In this document: in pieces, positions 34,690 to 44,119 of the stretch
Numbering within the stretch: position 1 is the first letter of the stretch
How the letters are laid out: each line of letters starts with the position of its first letter
From: an uncultured Clostridia bacterium
GTDB lineage: Bacteria; Bacillota; Clostridia; Christensenellales; Borkfalkiaceae
Assembly: GCA_947626575.1 (NCBI GenBank)
Contig: CANQSR010000007.1
Coordinates: 27,276-91,275, forward strand
Direction: 5' to 3'
DNA length: 64,000 nucleotides
The notes under the pieces: model-generated
The model's input: the letters and a program-made list of their open reading frames with translations, nothing else
Database searches by the model: none
What the model was told of the DNA's origin: nothing
Made by a program: the position numbers and the translations under genes

Positions 34690-35427
34690 ATGAAAAAAAT
34701 TTTGATTATGGAAAGCAACGATACATTCGCCGCACAGCTCGCCGACTATTTTTCCCGCGCAGGGTACGATGTCTGCGGCGTCACGGGGGACGGCGCGGAG
34801 GGCCTCGCCCTGCTCGAAAAGACCTCCCCGGACGTCGCCGTCGTCAGCCTCATGCTGAGAAACATCGACGGATTGAGCGTATTGGGGCAGGCAAAGGGCA
34901 AGGGGGTGGATTTCGTCGTCCTCGGCAACTTCTCGGAGGACGCCATCATCCGCCGTGCCATCGAACAGGGGGCTAAGTATTACCTCATGAAGCCCGTCTC
35001 CGCCGAAGTCGTGGGAGAGAGGGTGGAAGAGCTATCGGGCGAATTGCCGAAGGCGAAGGTAGAGCGGAAGCGGGCGGGTTCCTTGGATGAGCGCATCTCC
35101 AACATCTTCATCTCCATCGGGATCCCGCCCAACATCAAGGGATACGGATACCTGCGGGAGGGGATCAAGATGGCCGTGAAGGACCCGCGCATCATCAACA
35201 ACGTGACGAAGGGGCTGTATCCCATCATCGGGGAGAAGTTCGAGACGAGCGCGAGCAAGGTGGAGCGTGCCATCCGCCATGCCATCGAGGTGGCGTGGAA
35301 CAGGGGACGCATCGAGGCGATCAACGCGATATTCGGCGCGCGGGTCTATATCGGCACGGAAAAGCCCACCAACAGCGAGTTCATCGCGCTCGTCGCCGAC
35401 AAACTCATCCTCGAAGATATGATCTGA
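34690..35427 (+). CDS. spo0A: Spo0A homologue with degenerate receiver domain
   Basis: 245 residues. The C-terminal DNA-binding half (about 133-245) is highly conserved: G-I-P-P-N-I-K-G-Y-G-Y-L-R-E, S-A-S-K-V-E-R-A-I-R-H-A-I-E-V-A-W and K-P-T-N-S-E-F-I-A. The receiver half is altered at the phosphorylation site: the acceptor Asp position reads V-V-S53-L-M-L-R (normally V-L-D-I-I-M-P), the acidic pair is E8-S9, and the switch Thr position is Gly79; only Lys101 remains. The protein should therefore not accept phosphate by the usual route. Known Spo0A commits cells to sporulation after phosphorelay activation. The codon at the acceptor position is AGC. Confidence 0.92.
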   Translation: MKKILIMESNDTFAAQLADYFSRAGYDVCGVTGDGAEGLALLEKTSPDVAVVSLMLRNIDGLSVLGQAKGKGVDFVVLGNFSEDAIIRRAIEQGAKYYLMKPVSAEVVGERVEELSGELPKAKVERKRAGSLDERISNIFISIGIPPNIKGYGYLREGIKMAVKDPRIINNVTKGLYPIIGEKFETSASKVERAIRHAIEVAWNRGRIEAINAIFGARVYIGTEKPTNSEFIALVADKLILEDMI

Positions 35428-35436
35428 GGCCTCTCG

Positions 35437-35865
35437 CTGTCCCTTTTAGGGAAAGTGGCCCGAAGGGCCGAAAGGGTTTCAAAACCCCTCTGTCACTCGT
35501 AAACTCGTGACATCTCCCCTCATAGGGGCGCCAAGGAGCCTCCCCCCTTATACCTGAGGGGGGAGGATGTCACGGCGTCGCCGTGACAGGTAGGGGGTGC
35601 AAGACCTGCCCCTACTTGTGGGGGCGGGTGGCGCGGCTTTGCCGCGTCAGGTGGGGGAGATGAAAGGCGAGAGAATGTCTCCCCCCCACCACCGCCCTGC
35701 GGGCGGAGCCTCCCCCCATGGGGGGTAGGCCTTTTTCCATGCGTCATTTCGTCCGACCGAGGCTTCTATTGTGGACTAAGGTCGCCACGAGGAGCATAGC
35801 GACGAAGTAGCGTAGTCGAGGAATCACCTTATTATAATGTGACCCTTCGGCAAGCTCAGGGTGAC
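35437..35865. repeat. Mosaic repeat block (families A, D and others)
   Basis: In order: family D (CTCGCTGTCCC..GGGAAAGTGGCC, 35437-35480), a hairpin pair around CACTCGTAAACTCGTGAC, GTCACGGCGTCGCCGTGAC palindrome, a family A copy (35601-35657), a GGGCGG hairpin near 35700, and CTTATTATAATGTGACCCTTCGGCAAGCTCAGGGTGAC in two pieces at 35828-35865, whose inverse is at 44997-45037. No gene is seen between 35428 and 36114; the interval 35870-36030 carries a further short hairpin and no ORF with a ribosome binding site. Confidence 0.75.
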
Positions 35866-36031
35866 AAATTTATTCCCACTCCCTGTATCCCTCTCCCCAA
35901 GGGAGATGGTGCGACGAGTGGCTTTCCCTTTGCAACCGCCGAAGGGGGAAGCCTTTTGTACACTTGCGTGCTTTGAGCACGTGCGCGCAGGACAAATATT
36001 ACAAAATCCCAAAAAAACTGCGGCAATATTG

Positions 36032-36060
36032 TTGAAATCCCGTGCGAAAAATGATATACT
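36032..36060 (+). promoter_or_regulatory. Promoter of the ftsK operon
   Basis: TTGAAA, 17 bases, TATACT, 55 bases before the GTG start. Confidence 0.8.
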
Positions 36061-36114
36061 GTAAGATGAAATAATGGCGACGTATCCCCTTTGGGGAGCG
36101 ACGGAGGTTATAAC

Positions 36115-39100
36115 GTGAACGGGTTCGGCCGCGGAGAGGATAGATCCCCCGATAAAAAAAGTATTTTGACGAAGGAGACCGTCGGAATGACGATGCTCCT
36201 TTTCAGCGTGATCGCATTGTTGATCTTGACGACGGGGCCCATCATCTTCGGCGAGATCGGAACGGCGATCACCGCCTTTTTCGTCGGCTTTGCAGGGTAC
36301 TTCATCTACCCCGTATTCCTGCTCTTGATCGTCGTGGCGGTCTCTTTGGTCGCGGGTAAGAAACTCGTCCCCACGCGCTGGCTCGTGCGGCCCATGCTGC
36401 TCGTGGCGGCAGTCTTTTTCATCGTACATACCGCCACGGACGGCCGCTTTTTCTATGACGCCTCCGCCGCCGTCAACGGCTACGGCGCATACCTTTCTGG
36501 CTGTTGGAACGCCGCAACGGAAAACGTTGCCGCGGGGACGGGCGGCGGGGTCCTCTTCGGTCTCATCGCCTATCCCGTGCGCTTTCTGCTCTCCGAGGCG
36601 GGGGCCTATGTCCTCTATTCGGTTCTGACGCTCGCCGCGCTCGTTTACGTCCTATTTCTGACGCCTTTCCGCGGCCTCGTCGTCAAGCCCGTCTCCGACC
36701 GGCTCCCCAAGCGCACCGAGGGAGGGGAGGGCGAACTCTCCTTCGACGACCTCCCCGCGCCTTCCGCCAAGGAGGCCCCCGTACCCACGTCCTATGCGGG
36801 CGCGTCGTCCTATCCCCCCGCGGACAGAGCTCCGCAGCCGCCGCGTCCCGCGCCCATGCCGCAGGCGCGCCCCGCCGCGCCCGTTTCCGCAGCGGATGCG
36901 CCGCAGACGGATGCGCAACGGAGGAGCCGCGATATCCTCTTCGGCGGAACGGCGGCAGAACGCTACCGCAACAACCTCATCTTTGACGAAAATTCCGCAT
37001 TCAACACGCGCCCGCGCGGCAGTTCGCTGATGCCCAACCCGCCCGCGGATACGCCCAACGCGCCCGCTTCGCCTTATACGCCCGTCGGCCCGACGCCTTA
37101 TACGCCCGCGCCGGGTTATACCCCGCCCGCAGGGGACACCTACCCGCACTATACGCCCGCGCCCGGCTATACGCCGCCCGCGCCGCGCACCTATCCCGCG
37201 CCCGGAGAAGGGCAGAATGCGGGCTATACGAATACCTATTCGGAGGATGCGGAAAAGACGCGTCCCTCCATGCCGCGCAAAATGCAGTCCGTCGAGCGCG
37301 ATTATTCGGATTTCGACGCCTCCGCGCGCTATCCCGAACCCACTTACCGCGCGCCCTCCCAGGAGGACGGCGGCGGCCGCTATGGGAGCGACGTCCCCGC
37401 CGCTCCCTCCCGCATCGAGGACCCCGCGGACAGGCGTACGCCTTCCATCCCCTCGGACCGCCGCGATACGGGCATCGGCCGCGGGACGGCAGACCGCCGC
37501 GATACGGGCATCGGCCGAACGGGAGACCGCGATACGCTCCGCGACGAGCGGGACGACTTTTTGGATACGCAAGCTCCCGACCGCGATATCCTCTTCGGCG
37601 GCTCGCGCAGTGAAGATCTCCGCGGCGGGGATGATGCCTTTACGGACGGCGACACCTCGCCCGCCGACCTCTTTGACGACGAAGAGCCGCGCAGCGCGCG
37701 CGGCCTCAGAGACGTCGGGGAGACGCGGGAATATTATCCTCCCGAACCGCCGGCCCCGCCCGCTCCCGCGCCCGCGCCTGCGGCCGAGCCTGCCCCCGCG
37801 CCCGAACCTCCCAAGAAGAAAAGGCACGTCTGGAAGAAATACCGCCGTCCCTCGCTCGACCTGCTCACCGAGTATGAGGACAGGCCCCAGCTCTCCAACG
37901 AGGAGATCGGAAGAAATTCGGGCATCATCCTCGATACGCTCCGCCGTTACCGCATCGAAACGCGGGTGAAGAAGGTGGTCGGCGGCGCCAACGTCACGCG
38001 GTATGACCTCGATATGCCCGACGGCGCGACCATCAACATGGTCACCAAATACAGCGGCGAACTCGCCGTGTTCCTCAACGTGAAGGGCGTCAACATGTAC
38101 GCCAATCCGGAGGTGGGGGGCATCTCCGTGGAGGTCCCCAACGAGAAACGCGTCACGGTGGGCCTGAGAAATCTCATCCAATCGGACGCCTTCAAAAATC
38201 CCGACCCCGAAGCGATCACCTTCGCGCTGGGGCAGGACATCGAGGGCAGGTGGGTGTGTGGCGACATCACCAAGATGACGCACATCCTCGTCGCAGGGCA
38301 GACGGGTTCGGGCAAGTCCATCTCCATCCATGCCATGATCGTGAGTATGCTCTATAAATATTCGCCTGAGGAACTGCGCCTCATCCTGATCGACCCCAAG
38401 CAGACGGAATTTACCATCTATGAGGGATTGCCGCATCTCATGATCAACGAGATCATCGTGGATGCGCCCAAGGCCATCAGCGCGCTCAATTGGGCCATCA
38501 AGGAGATGGAACGCCGCTATACGCTCTTCAACGAAAAGACGCGCGCGGGCGTCGCCGTCAGAAAGATCGACGAATACAACGCCGTCCGCACCGAGGATGA
38601 AGAGCGTCTGCCCAAGATCGTCATCGTCGTCGATGAGTTCGGCGACCTCATGGTCGTCGCCAAGAAGGACCTCGAAGAGCGCATCCGCCGCCTCACCCAA
38701 AAGGCGCGCGCCGCGGGCATCCATATCATTCTCGCCACCCAACGCCCTTCGGCGGAAGTCGTCACGGGCGTCATCAAGAGCAATCTGCCCACCCGTATCG
38801 CGCTGCTCGTGGATTCCGAACTCAACTCGCGCATCATCCTCGATGACGGCGGCGCGGAGAAGCTCTTGGGTTACGGCGATATGCTCGTCAAGACGGGCGG
38901 CAAGCCCCGCCGCGTGCAGGGCGCTTACGTCAGCACGTCCGAGACGCAGGACGTCGTCAACTATATCAAGGAGAACAACGAGGCCTACTTCGACGACGAA
39001 GCGCTCGATTACATCGATAAGACGGGCGGCGGAGAGGGCGAATCTGTCTCCGCGGGCGGAGAGGGCGCCGAGGACGGACCCGTCACGGATACGTATGTGC

Positions 39101-39306
39101 GCGCGCTCGCGATGGTGGTGCGCCGCGGACAGGCCTCCATCTCCCTCATCCAGAGAAGTTGCGGCGTGGGATATAACCATGCGGGCAAGATCATCGAATG
39201 GATGGAGGCGAAGGGATACATCTCGCCCTTTGACGGCAAGGCCAAGGCGAGGAGCGTACTCCTCACCAAAGAGGAATACGAGCAGCTTTACGGCCCGCTC
39301 GACTGA
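36115..39306 (+). CDS. ftsK: DNA translocase FtsK/SpoIIIE
   Basis: 1063 residues from GTG 36115 (GGAGG seven bases upstream). Four to five N-terminal membrane helices (about 20-195), then a long linker (about 200-570) that is Pro-rich with Y-T-P-A-P-G-Y-T-P-P repeats and an Arg/Asp-rich part with R-R-D-T-G-I-G-R repeated. The motor follows: G-Q-T-G-S-G-K-S (about 727-734), Walker B I-V-V-D-E-F-G-D-L, and the gamma domain with R-R-G-Q-A-S-I-S-L-I-Q-R at the C-terminus. It pumps chromosomes at division and into the forespore. Promoter-proximal gene of ftsK-rimO-pgsA-cinA-recA. Confidence 0.95.
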   Translation: MNGFGRGEDRSPDKKSILTKETVGMTMLLFSVIALLILTTGPIIFGEIGTAITAFFVGFAGYFIYPVFLLLIVVAVSLVAGKKLVPTRWLVRPMLLVAAVFFIVHTATDGRFFYDASAAVNGYGAYLSGCWNAATENVAAGTGGGVLFGLIAYPVRFLLSEAGAYVLYSVLTLAALVYVLFLTPFRGLVVKPVSDRLPKRTEGGEGELSFDDLPAPSAKEAPVPTSYAGASSYPPADRAPQPPRPAPMPQARPAAPVSAADAPQTDAQRRSRDILFGGTAAERYRNNLIFDENSAFNTRPRGSSLMPNPPADTPNAPASPYTPVGPTPYTPAPGYTPPAGDTYPHYTPAPGYTPPAPRTYPAPGEGQNAGYTNTYSEDAEKTRPSMPRKMQSVERDYSDFDASARYPEPTYRAPSQEDGGGRYGSDVPAAPSRIEDPADRRTPSIPSDRRDTGIGRGTADRRDTGIGRTGDRDTLRDERDDFLDTQAPDRDILFGGSRSEDLRGGDDAFTDGDTSPADLFDDEEPRSARGLRDVGETREYYPPEPPAPPAPAPAPAAEPAPAPEPPKKKRHVWKKYRRPSLDLLTEYEDRPQLSNEEIGRNSGIILDTLRRYRIETRVKKVVGGANVTRYDLDMPDGATINMVTKYSGELAVFLNVKGVNMYANPEVGGISVEVPNEKRVTVGLRNLIQSDAFKNPDPEAITFALGQDIEGRWVCGDITKMTHILVAGQTGSGKSISIHAMIVSMLYKYSPEELRLILIDPKQTEFTIYEGLPHLMINEIIVDAPKAISALNWAIKEMERRYTLFNEKTRAGVAVRKIDEYNAVRTEDEERLPKIVIVVDEFGDLMVVAKKDLEERIRRLTQKARAAGIHIILATQRPSAEVVTGVIKSNLPTRIALLVDSELNSRIILDDGGAEKLLGYGDMLVKTGGKPRRVQGAYVSTSETQDVVNYIKENNEAYFDDEALDYIDKTGGGEGESVSAGGEGAEDGPVTDTYVRALAMVVRRGQASISLIQRSCGVGYNHAGKIIEWMEAKGYISPFDGKAKARSVLLTKEEYEQLYGPLD

Positions 39307-39314
39307 GGTAGTCT

Positions 39315-40637
39315 ATGTTACATAAGACGTTCGGCATGATTTCCCTCGGATGCGATAAGAACCGCGTGGACGGCGAACGCCTGCTCGGCGAAGTCAGACG
39401 CCGCGGCTGTCCCATCACGGACGATCTCTCCGAGGCGCAGGTCCTCATCGTCAACACATGCGCCTTTCTGAACGCCGCGCGGGAGGAATCCATCGAGGCC
39501 GTCATCGAGGGAAACGCATACAGAAACGGCAAACTCGAAAAGATCGTCGTCACGGGCTGTCTGCCCGAAAAATTCATCCGGGAACTCTTTCCCGCACTCA
39601 CGGAGGGGGACGTCTTTCTCGGCGTGAAGGATGCCGACGCCCTCTTCCCCGCGCTCGAAAGAGCGTACCGCGAGGGCCGCGTCAACGCCGTCGGTACGGG
39701 CGGGAAGGTGCTTCCCGAACGGTATGTCTCGACCATGCCCCACCTCAAATACCTCAAAATCGCCGACGGGTGCTTCAACCGCTGTACGTACTGCCTCATC
39801 CCCAAGATACGGGGGAAGTACGTCTCCTATCCCATGGAGGAGCTTGTGCGCGAGGCGGCGGGGCTGGGGGAGACCGATGAACTCGTTCTCGTCGCGCAGG
39901 ATACCACCCGTTACGGCGAGGATACGGGCAAGAACTGTTTCGTGCAGCTCATCCGCGCGCTCTCCGCATTGGAAAATATCAAACACATCAGGCTTTTGTA
40001 TTGCTACCCCGAAGTCATTTCGGATGCGCTCATTGCGGAGATGAGGCAAAATCCCAAACTCATCCCGTACCTCGATATCCCGCTCCAACATTCCGAGGAC
40101 CGCATCCTCAAACTGATGGGGCGGCGCGGGAGCCGCGCGGCGTACCTTGCGCTGTTCGCGAAATTGCGGCGGGAGATCCCCGCGGTCGCCATCCGCTCCA
40201 CCTTCATCGCGGGCTTTCCCTCGGAGACGGAGGAAGAACATCGTGCGCTTTGCGCCTTTTTGCGGGAAGCGCAACTCGAAAACTGCGGGTTCTTTGCCTA
40301 CTCCCGCGAGGAGGATACGCCCGCCTACCGCATGGCGGGGCAAGTCCACCCCTCCACGAAGAAACGCCGCGTGCGCGAACTCTATGAGGTGCAGGCCGAA
40401 ATCTCCGCGCAAAAACTCGCAGCCTATGCGGGCAAGACCGTCGAGGTCGTCTGCGACGGCATCGATTACGAAAAGAGCTGTTTTACGGGCCGCGCCTATT
40501 TTCAGGCCTATGAGATCGACGGGTGCGTCTACTTCACCGCCCCGCAGGCGGAAGAGGGCAAGCGTTACCTCGTCCGCATCGAGCGCACGGAGACGTATGA
40601 CCTCTATGGAAGCGTTGTCAGCGCGTGCAAACCGTAG
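39315..40637 (+). CDS. rimO: Ribosomal protein S12 methylthiotransferase RimO
   Basis: 440 residues. N-terminal UPF0004 domain with S-L-G-C-D-K-N-R-V-D-G-E and the other two cluster cysteines (N-T-C-A-F, T-G-C-L-P), radical SAM motif C-F-N-R-C-T-Y-C (about 153-160), C-terminal TRAM domain. S-L-G-C-x-K-N-x-V-D is the RimO rather than the MiaB form. It methylthiolates an aspartate of S12. Eight bases after ftsK. Confidence 0.93.
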   Translation: MLHKTFGMISLGCDKNRVDGERLLGEVRRRGCPITDDLSEAQVLIVNTCAFLNAAREESIEAVIEGNAYRNGKLEKIVVTGCLPEKFIRELFPALTEGDVFLGVKDADALFPALERAYREGRVNAVGTGGKVLPERYVSTMPHLKYLKIADGCFNRCTYCLIPKIRGKYVSYPMEELVREAAGLGETDELVLVAQDTTRYGEDTGKNCFVQLIRALSALENIKHIRLLYCYPEVISDALIAEMRQNPKLIPYLDIPLQHSEDRILKLMGRRGSRAAYLALFAKLRREIPAVAIRSTFIAGFPSETEEEHRALCAFLREAQLENCGFFAYSREEDTPAYRMAGQVHPSTKKRRVRELYEVQAEISAQKLAAYAGKTVEVVCDGIDYEKSCFTGRAYFQAYEIDGCVYFTAPQAEEGKRYLVRIERTETYDLYGSVVSACKP

Positions 40638-40686
40638 GGCGCGGCCGTAAGAAAAATTTTTCTCGCATTTCAAACAAGGGGCATCT

Positions 40687-41286
40687 ATGAATCTTCCCAA
40701 CAAACTTACTTTGACCCGCATTTTTATGATCCCGCTCTTCGTCCTCTTCTTCTATTTGGACGCGGTGCCCTATCATGAACTCATCGCGGCCGCCGTATTC
40801 ATGCTCGCGGCCTTCACCGATTTTCTCGACGGCTACATCGCGAGAAAATACGGCCTCGTCACCAACATGGGCAAATTTTTGGACCCCATCGCCGATAAAG
40901 TCCTCGTCTCGACCGCCTTCATCCTCATGCTGACCCGTCCGTGGGTGTTTTCCTATGAGGCGTTCGGCGGGTGGGGGATCATCACGGCGGGCATCTCAGT
41001 TGCGCTCATCATGGCGCGCGAACTCATCGTGAGCGGCTTCCGCCTCATCGCGGTGGAGCGCGGACTCGTGCTTGCCGCGGATAAACTCGGCAAATTCAAG
41101 ACGGTCACGCAGGACCTTGCCATCGTTGCGCTGCTGTTTACCATGCCCTTCCTCGGAAATGCGGGGAGCATGGCGGGCTGTGCCGTCGGCTTTGCGCTCC
41201 TCCTGCTCGCAACCGTCCTCACCGTGCTTTCGGGGTGCAATTATATCATCAAAAACCGCCAAGTCCTCAAAGAGGAAACAAAGTGA
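40687..41286 (+). CDS. pgsA: CDP-diacylglycerol--glycerol-3-phosphate 3-phosphatidyltransferase
   Basis: 199 residues, membrane protein. CDP-alcohol phosphotransferase motif D-F-L-D-G-Y-I-A-R, then G-K-F-L-D-P-I-A-D-K (about 45-70) with all four aspartates. It makes phosphatidylglycerol phosphate, precursor of the lipid used by Lgt. Stop overlaps the cinA start (GTGA). Confidence 0.93.
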   Translation: MNLPNKLTLTRIFMIPLFVLFFYLDAVPYHELIAAAVFMLAAFTDFLDGYIARKYGLVTNMGKFLDPIADKVLVSTAFILMLTRPWVFSYEAFGGWGIITAGISVALIMARELIVSGFRLIAVERGLVLAADKLGKFKTVTQDLAIVALLFTMPFLGNAGSMAGCAVGFALLLLATVLTVLSGCNYIIKNRQVLKEETK

Positions 41287-42338
41287 AGTACGCCGCCGTC
41301 GTCTTGTACAACAATAAAAATTCGCTCTCGTCGGTGGACTTTGTTCCCGTGACGGATGCGCTTCTTTCGGGCGGCGTCTTTCTCAGCGAGACCGCCGTTT
41401 TGCCTTACGACGACAAGGACGCGCTCATAAGAACGCTTACCCGTATGCAAGATCACGCCGCCGTCTTTCTCATCTGCGATGGCTTTCTCGTTCCCGCGGC
41501 AAAGCTCGCCTTGGCGGAGATCGCATCCCCCGAAGGGGATCTTTTCAAGAAAGAAAATTGCCTCTATGCGGTGTTACCCGCGGGCATGGGTGGGGCGGAA
41601 GCGGTCAAGGAGCTGATGCCGAAGATCGATGAACAGCGCGGGGATTCCTATTTCCGCGTGGTGCTGTGTACGGTGGGCGCACCGGGCGAACAGCTCGGCA
41701 AAGTGGCCGCACAGATCTCGGCGAACGGGTTGGATATCCACGTCTCCGAGAAGTACGGGGCCGCGCGCATCGAACTCATCTATGACAGGAATACGCCCAA
41801 ATACGCCGTGGACGAGGCCGTGCGCTTTCTCGCGGGCGAGATGGGCGAATACCTCTATGCGGTGGAGGATATGACGGTCGCCCGCCGTCTCGTGGAGGCC
41901 TTGAAGGTGCGGCGATACCGTATCTCCGTCGCGGAGTCGTTCACGGGCGGCGGCGTCGGGCGGGCCATCGTGCGCATCCCCGGCGCGAGCGCGGTGTATT
42001 TCGAGGGTCTCAATACCTATGACCCTGCGGCCAAGGAGCAGAGATTGGGCGTGACGCCCTTTACCATCAAACAGAGGGGGACCGTGTCCGAACAGACGGC
42101 CTATGAAATGGCGGCGGGCCTTCTCAAAACGGGCAATTGCGATCTCGCGGTGGCCACGACGGGCGTTGCGGGGCCCGACCCCGACGAGAAGGGCAATCCC
42201 GCGGGGCTTTGCTATATCGCCGTGGGGACGCGCGAGCAGATCCAAATTTACCGCTATCATCTCTCCGGCGGGCGGGAGGCCGTCACCGAGACGGCGATCA
42301 ATTTCGCCCTGTTCCTCGCCTACAAGGCGATCAAATAG
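41283..42338 (+). CDS. cinA: CinA-like protein (nicotinamide-nucleotide amidase domain)
   Basis: 351 residues from GTG 41283. The C-terminal CinA domain is clear: S-V-A-E-S-F-T-G-G (about 215), F-E-G-L-N-T-Y, T-T-G-V-A-G-P-D-P-D-E and N-P-A-G-L-C-Y-I-A. It deamidates NMN in NAD recycling. The N-terminal half is a weak, shortened version of the molybdopterin-binding-like domain of full CinA. cinA directly before recA is a conserved Bacillota order; here a 755-base repeat block has come between them. Confidence 0.85.
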   Translation: MKYAAVVLYNNKNSLSSVDFVPVTDALLSGGVFLSETAVLPYDDKDALIRTLTRMQDHAAVFLICDGFLVPAAKLALAEIASPEGDLFKKENCLYAVLPAGMGGAEAVKELMPKIDEQRGDSYFRVVLCTVGAPGEQLGKVAAQISANGLDIHVSEKYGAARIELIYDRNTPKYAVDEAVRFLAGEMGEYLYAVEDMTVARRLVEALKVRRYRISVAESFTGGGVGRAIVRIPGASAVYFEGLNTYDPAAKEQRLGVTPFTIKQRGTVSEQTAYEMAAGLLKTGNCDLAVATTGVAGPDPDEKGNPAGLCYIAVGTREQIQIYRYHLSGGREAVTETAINFALFLAYKAIK

Positions 42339-42396
42339 CGCCGCGCCTTGGGGAAAATGCCGCCGGCTTGCGAGTGACAGAGGCTCGTCGCCCCTT

Positions 42397-42517
42397 ATAG
42401 GTCGCAAAACGCATTTCTCGCACATCAGCACAGTGTGCTGTGGGCGGCGTTTTGCGGTGAGTGAGCGCATTTGCCGCGCGAACGGTGACCGAACGCGGGG
42501 TTCTACCCGCGTGAGAC
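42397..42517. repeat. 121-bp structured repeat (family B), copy 1
   Basis: Nested inverted repeat CGCAAAACGC / GCGTTTTGCG around AGCACA-G-TGTGCT, followed by a hairpin ACGCGGG / CCCGCGT. A second copy at 53637-53757 differs at three bases. A partial inverse copy is at about 54148-54185. It lies in the cinA-recA gap (42339-43093), which carries only repeats. Confidence 0.85.
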
Positions 42518-42556
42518 AGATGTCGAGCATTAGCGAGACAGAGGGGTTTTGAATGC

Positions 42557-42591
42557 ACGTCATTTCGAGGAGCGAAGCGACGAGAAATCTC
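42557..42591. repeat. Family E repeat
   Basis: CACGTCATTTCGAGGAGCGA and on to AGCGACGAGAAATCTC, identical to 44767-44801. Degenerate relatives at 53994-54028 and within the 5' end of the giant gene near 54508-54590. Confidence 0.85.
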
Positions 42592-42707
42592 GGTTCGCTG
42601 TCATCCTGACCGCCCGCACGCTCTTTGTGACGCCAAAGGACGGCACGAGCGCAAAGCGCGAAGTACCGCAGGGAAGGATCCCGAATTACGAAGTCCGTTT
42701 CCACAAC

Positions 42708-42779
42708 ACTTGGTCGTAATAAGATTCTTCGCGGATGGGCAGTTCGATGAAAGACAGGCCGTTTCGGCTCAGAATGACG
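42708..42779. repeat. Family F repeat, copy 1
   Basis: Starts ACTTGGTCG and runs through AATAAGATTCTTCGCGGAT to CGGCTCAGAATGACG. A diverged copy lies at 54294-54365. Confidence 0.75.
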
Positions 42780-42806
42780 TCCGGCTACTTCGTCGTTTTG
42801 CTCTAC

Positions 42807-43000
42807 CCGCCCTCCCCCTTTTACCAGAGGGGGAGGGGTAGGGGAGGGGGTGTTGCTCTCTATTACTTGCCTTAGGCGGAATTGACTTCCGCCGACCGCC
42901 CGCACATTCTCTTTGTTGTCCAAGGGCGTCACGAGCGCAAAGCGCGAAGTAGGGCGACCCAATTTGCAGAACCCTTTCTGCTTGTTGTCCGTTGAAACAA
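42807..43000. repeat. Composite repeat left of recA (inverse of 44505-44641)
   Basis: Two blocks (42807-42875 and 42952-43000) recur in inverse order and orientation at 44571-44641 and 44505-44551 on the far side of recA. The middle 76 bases are replaced by about 20 different bases on the right side; part of that middle duplicates 42609-42665. Confidence 0.82.
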
Positions 43001-43041
43001 ATAATCGGGATAAGTTGTGAAAGCATAAACACAAAATCGAC

Positions 43042-43077
43042 TCACGAAATTTCTTTTGGTACAAAAGAAATTTGTGA
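43042..43077. repeat. Family C inverted repeat in the recA leader
   Basis: TCACGAAATTTCTTTT - GGTAC - AAAAGAAATTTGTGA, one mismatch in the arms, ending seven bases before the recA ribosome binding site. Could fold in the mRNA leader. Confidence 0.75.
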
Positions 43078-43093
43078 ACATAAAGGAGATACT

Positions 43094-44116
43094 ATGAACG
43101 AAGAAAAACGCAAAGCATTGGAGCAAGTCCTTGCGCATATCGAGAAGGAATACGGCAAGGGCGCGATCATGAAGCTCGGTCAGGAAGCGGGCAATACGGA
43201 TATCGAGGTCATCCCCTCCGGGTGCCTCGCCCTCGACCTTGCCCTCGGCATCGGCGGGTTCCCGCGCGGCAGAATGATCGAGATCTACGGCCCCGAATCT
43301 TCGGGTAAGACGACGGTCGCCCTTCACGCCGTCGCCGAAGCGCAAAAGCGCGGCGGCATCGCCGCCTTCGTGGATGCAGAACACGCCCTTGACCCCGTCT
43401 ATGCAAAAAAACTTGGGGTAGATCTCGACGAACTCTATGTCTCCCAGCCGGATACGGGTGAACAGGCTTTGGATATCGTGGATGCGCTCGTTCGTTCTTC
43501 CGCCGTGGATATCATCGTCGTGGACTCCGTCGCCGCCCTTACGCCCAAGGCCGAGATCGAAGGGGACATGGGGGATAGCCACGTCGGTCTGCAAGCCCGC
43601 CTCATGTCGCAGGCGCTCAGAAAGCTCACTGCCATCGTCAACAAATCCAAGACGTGCGTCATCTTCATCAACCAGCTCCGCGAAAAGGTGGGCGTGATGT
43701 TCGGCAATCCCGAAGTCACCCCCGGCGGCAAGGCCTTGAAGTTCTATGCTTCCATCCGGATCGACGTCCGCAAGATCGATTCCATCAAGGATACGGAGGG
43801 CGTTGCGGGCAACCGTACGCGCGCGAAGGTAGTCAAAAACAAGCTCGCCCCGCCCTTCCGTCAGGCGGAATTTGATATCATGTACGGCGAGGGCGTCTCG
43901 CAGGAGGGTTGCGTCATCGACCTCGGCGTGCAGTTCGATGTGATCAAGAAGAGCGGCGCGTGGTTCAGCTATAACGATAACAAGATCGCCAACGGCCGTG
44001 AGAAGTTGCGCCAATTCTTGAAGGACAACCCCGAACTCATGGACGAAATGATCGCGAAGATCCGCGTGGCCGCCAAGGGCGCGGCCGTGGACGAAGTCGC
44101 AGGAAGCGAGGAGTAA
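43094..44116 (+). CDS. recA: Recombinase RecA
   Basis: 340 residues, typical for Bacillota. Walker [10 protein letters not shown] (about 66-74), L1/L2 region with [16 protein letters not shown], and a short acidic C-terminus. It forms the filament for homologous recombination and SOS. The start follows AAAGGAGATACT; a longer frame to 42992 runs through repeat sequence and was rejected. No SOS box was identified upstream. The gene is flanked by inverted composite repeats. Confidence 0.97.
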   Translation: MNEEKRKALEQVLAHIEKEYGKGAIMKLGQEAGNTDIEVIPSGCLALDLALGIGGFPRGRMIEIYGPESSGKTTVALHAVAEAQKRGGIAAFVDAEHALDPVYAKKLGVDLDELYVSQPDTGEQALDIVDALVRSSAVDIIVVDSVAALTPKAEIEGDMGDSHVGLQARLMSQALRKLTAIVNKSKTCVIFINQLREKVGVMFGNPEVTPGGKALKFYASIRIDVRKIDSIKDTEGVAGNRTRAKVVKNKLAPPFRQAEFDIMYGEGVSQEGCVIDLGVQFDVIKKSGAWFSYNDNKIANGREKLRQFLKDNPELMDEMIAKIRVAAKGAAVDEVAGSEE

Positions 44117-44119
44117 GGG

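Noticed and set aside
36652..39180. Long minus-strand reading frame of 842 codons opposite ftsK
   Set aside because: Shadow of a GC-rich gene: codon positions mirror ftsK, there is no ribosome binding site and the sequence is Arg/His-rich with no recognisable domain.
42992..43093. N-terminal extension of RecA by 34 codons
   Set aside because: Runs through repeat DNA and the leader hairpin; the canonical start at 43094 has a good ribosome binding site and matches the family.
43562..43571. GGACATGG in recA, and a second at about 50875 in feoB
   Set aside because: The 8-mer is present but neither flank matches the consensus; counted as chance matches.
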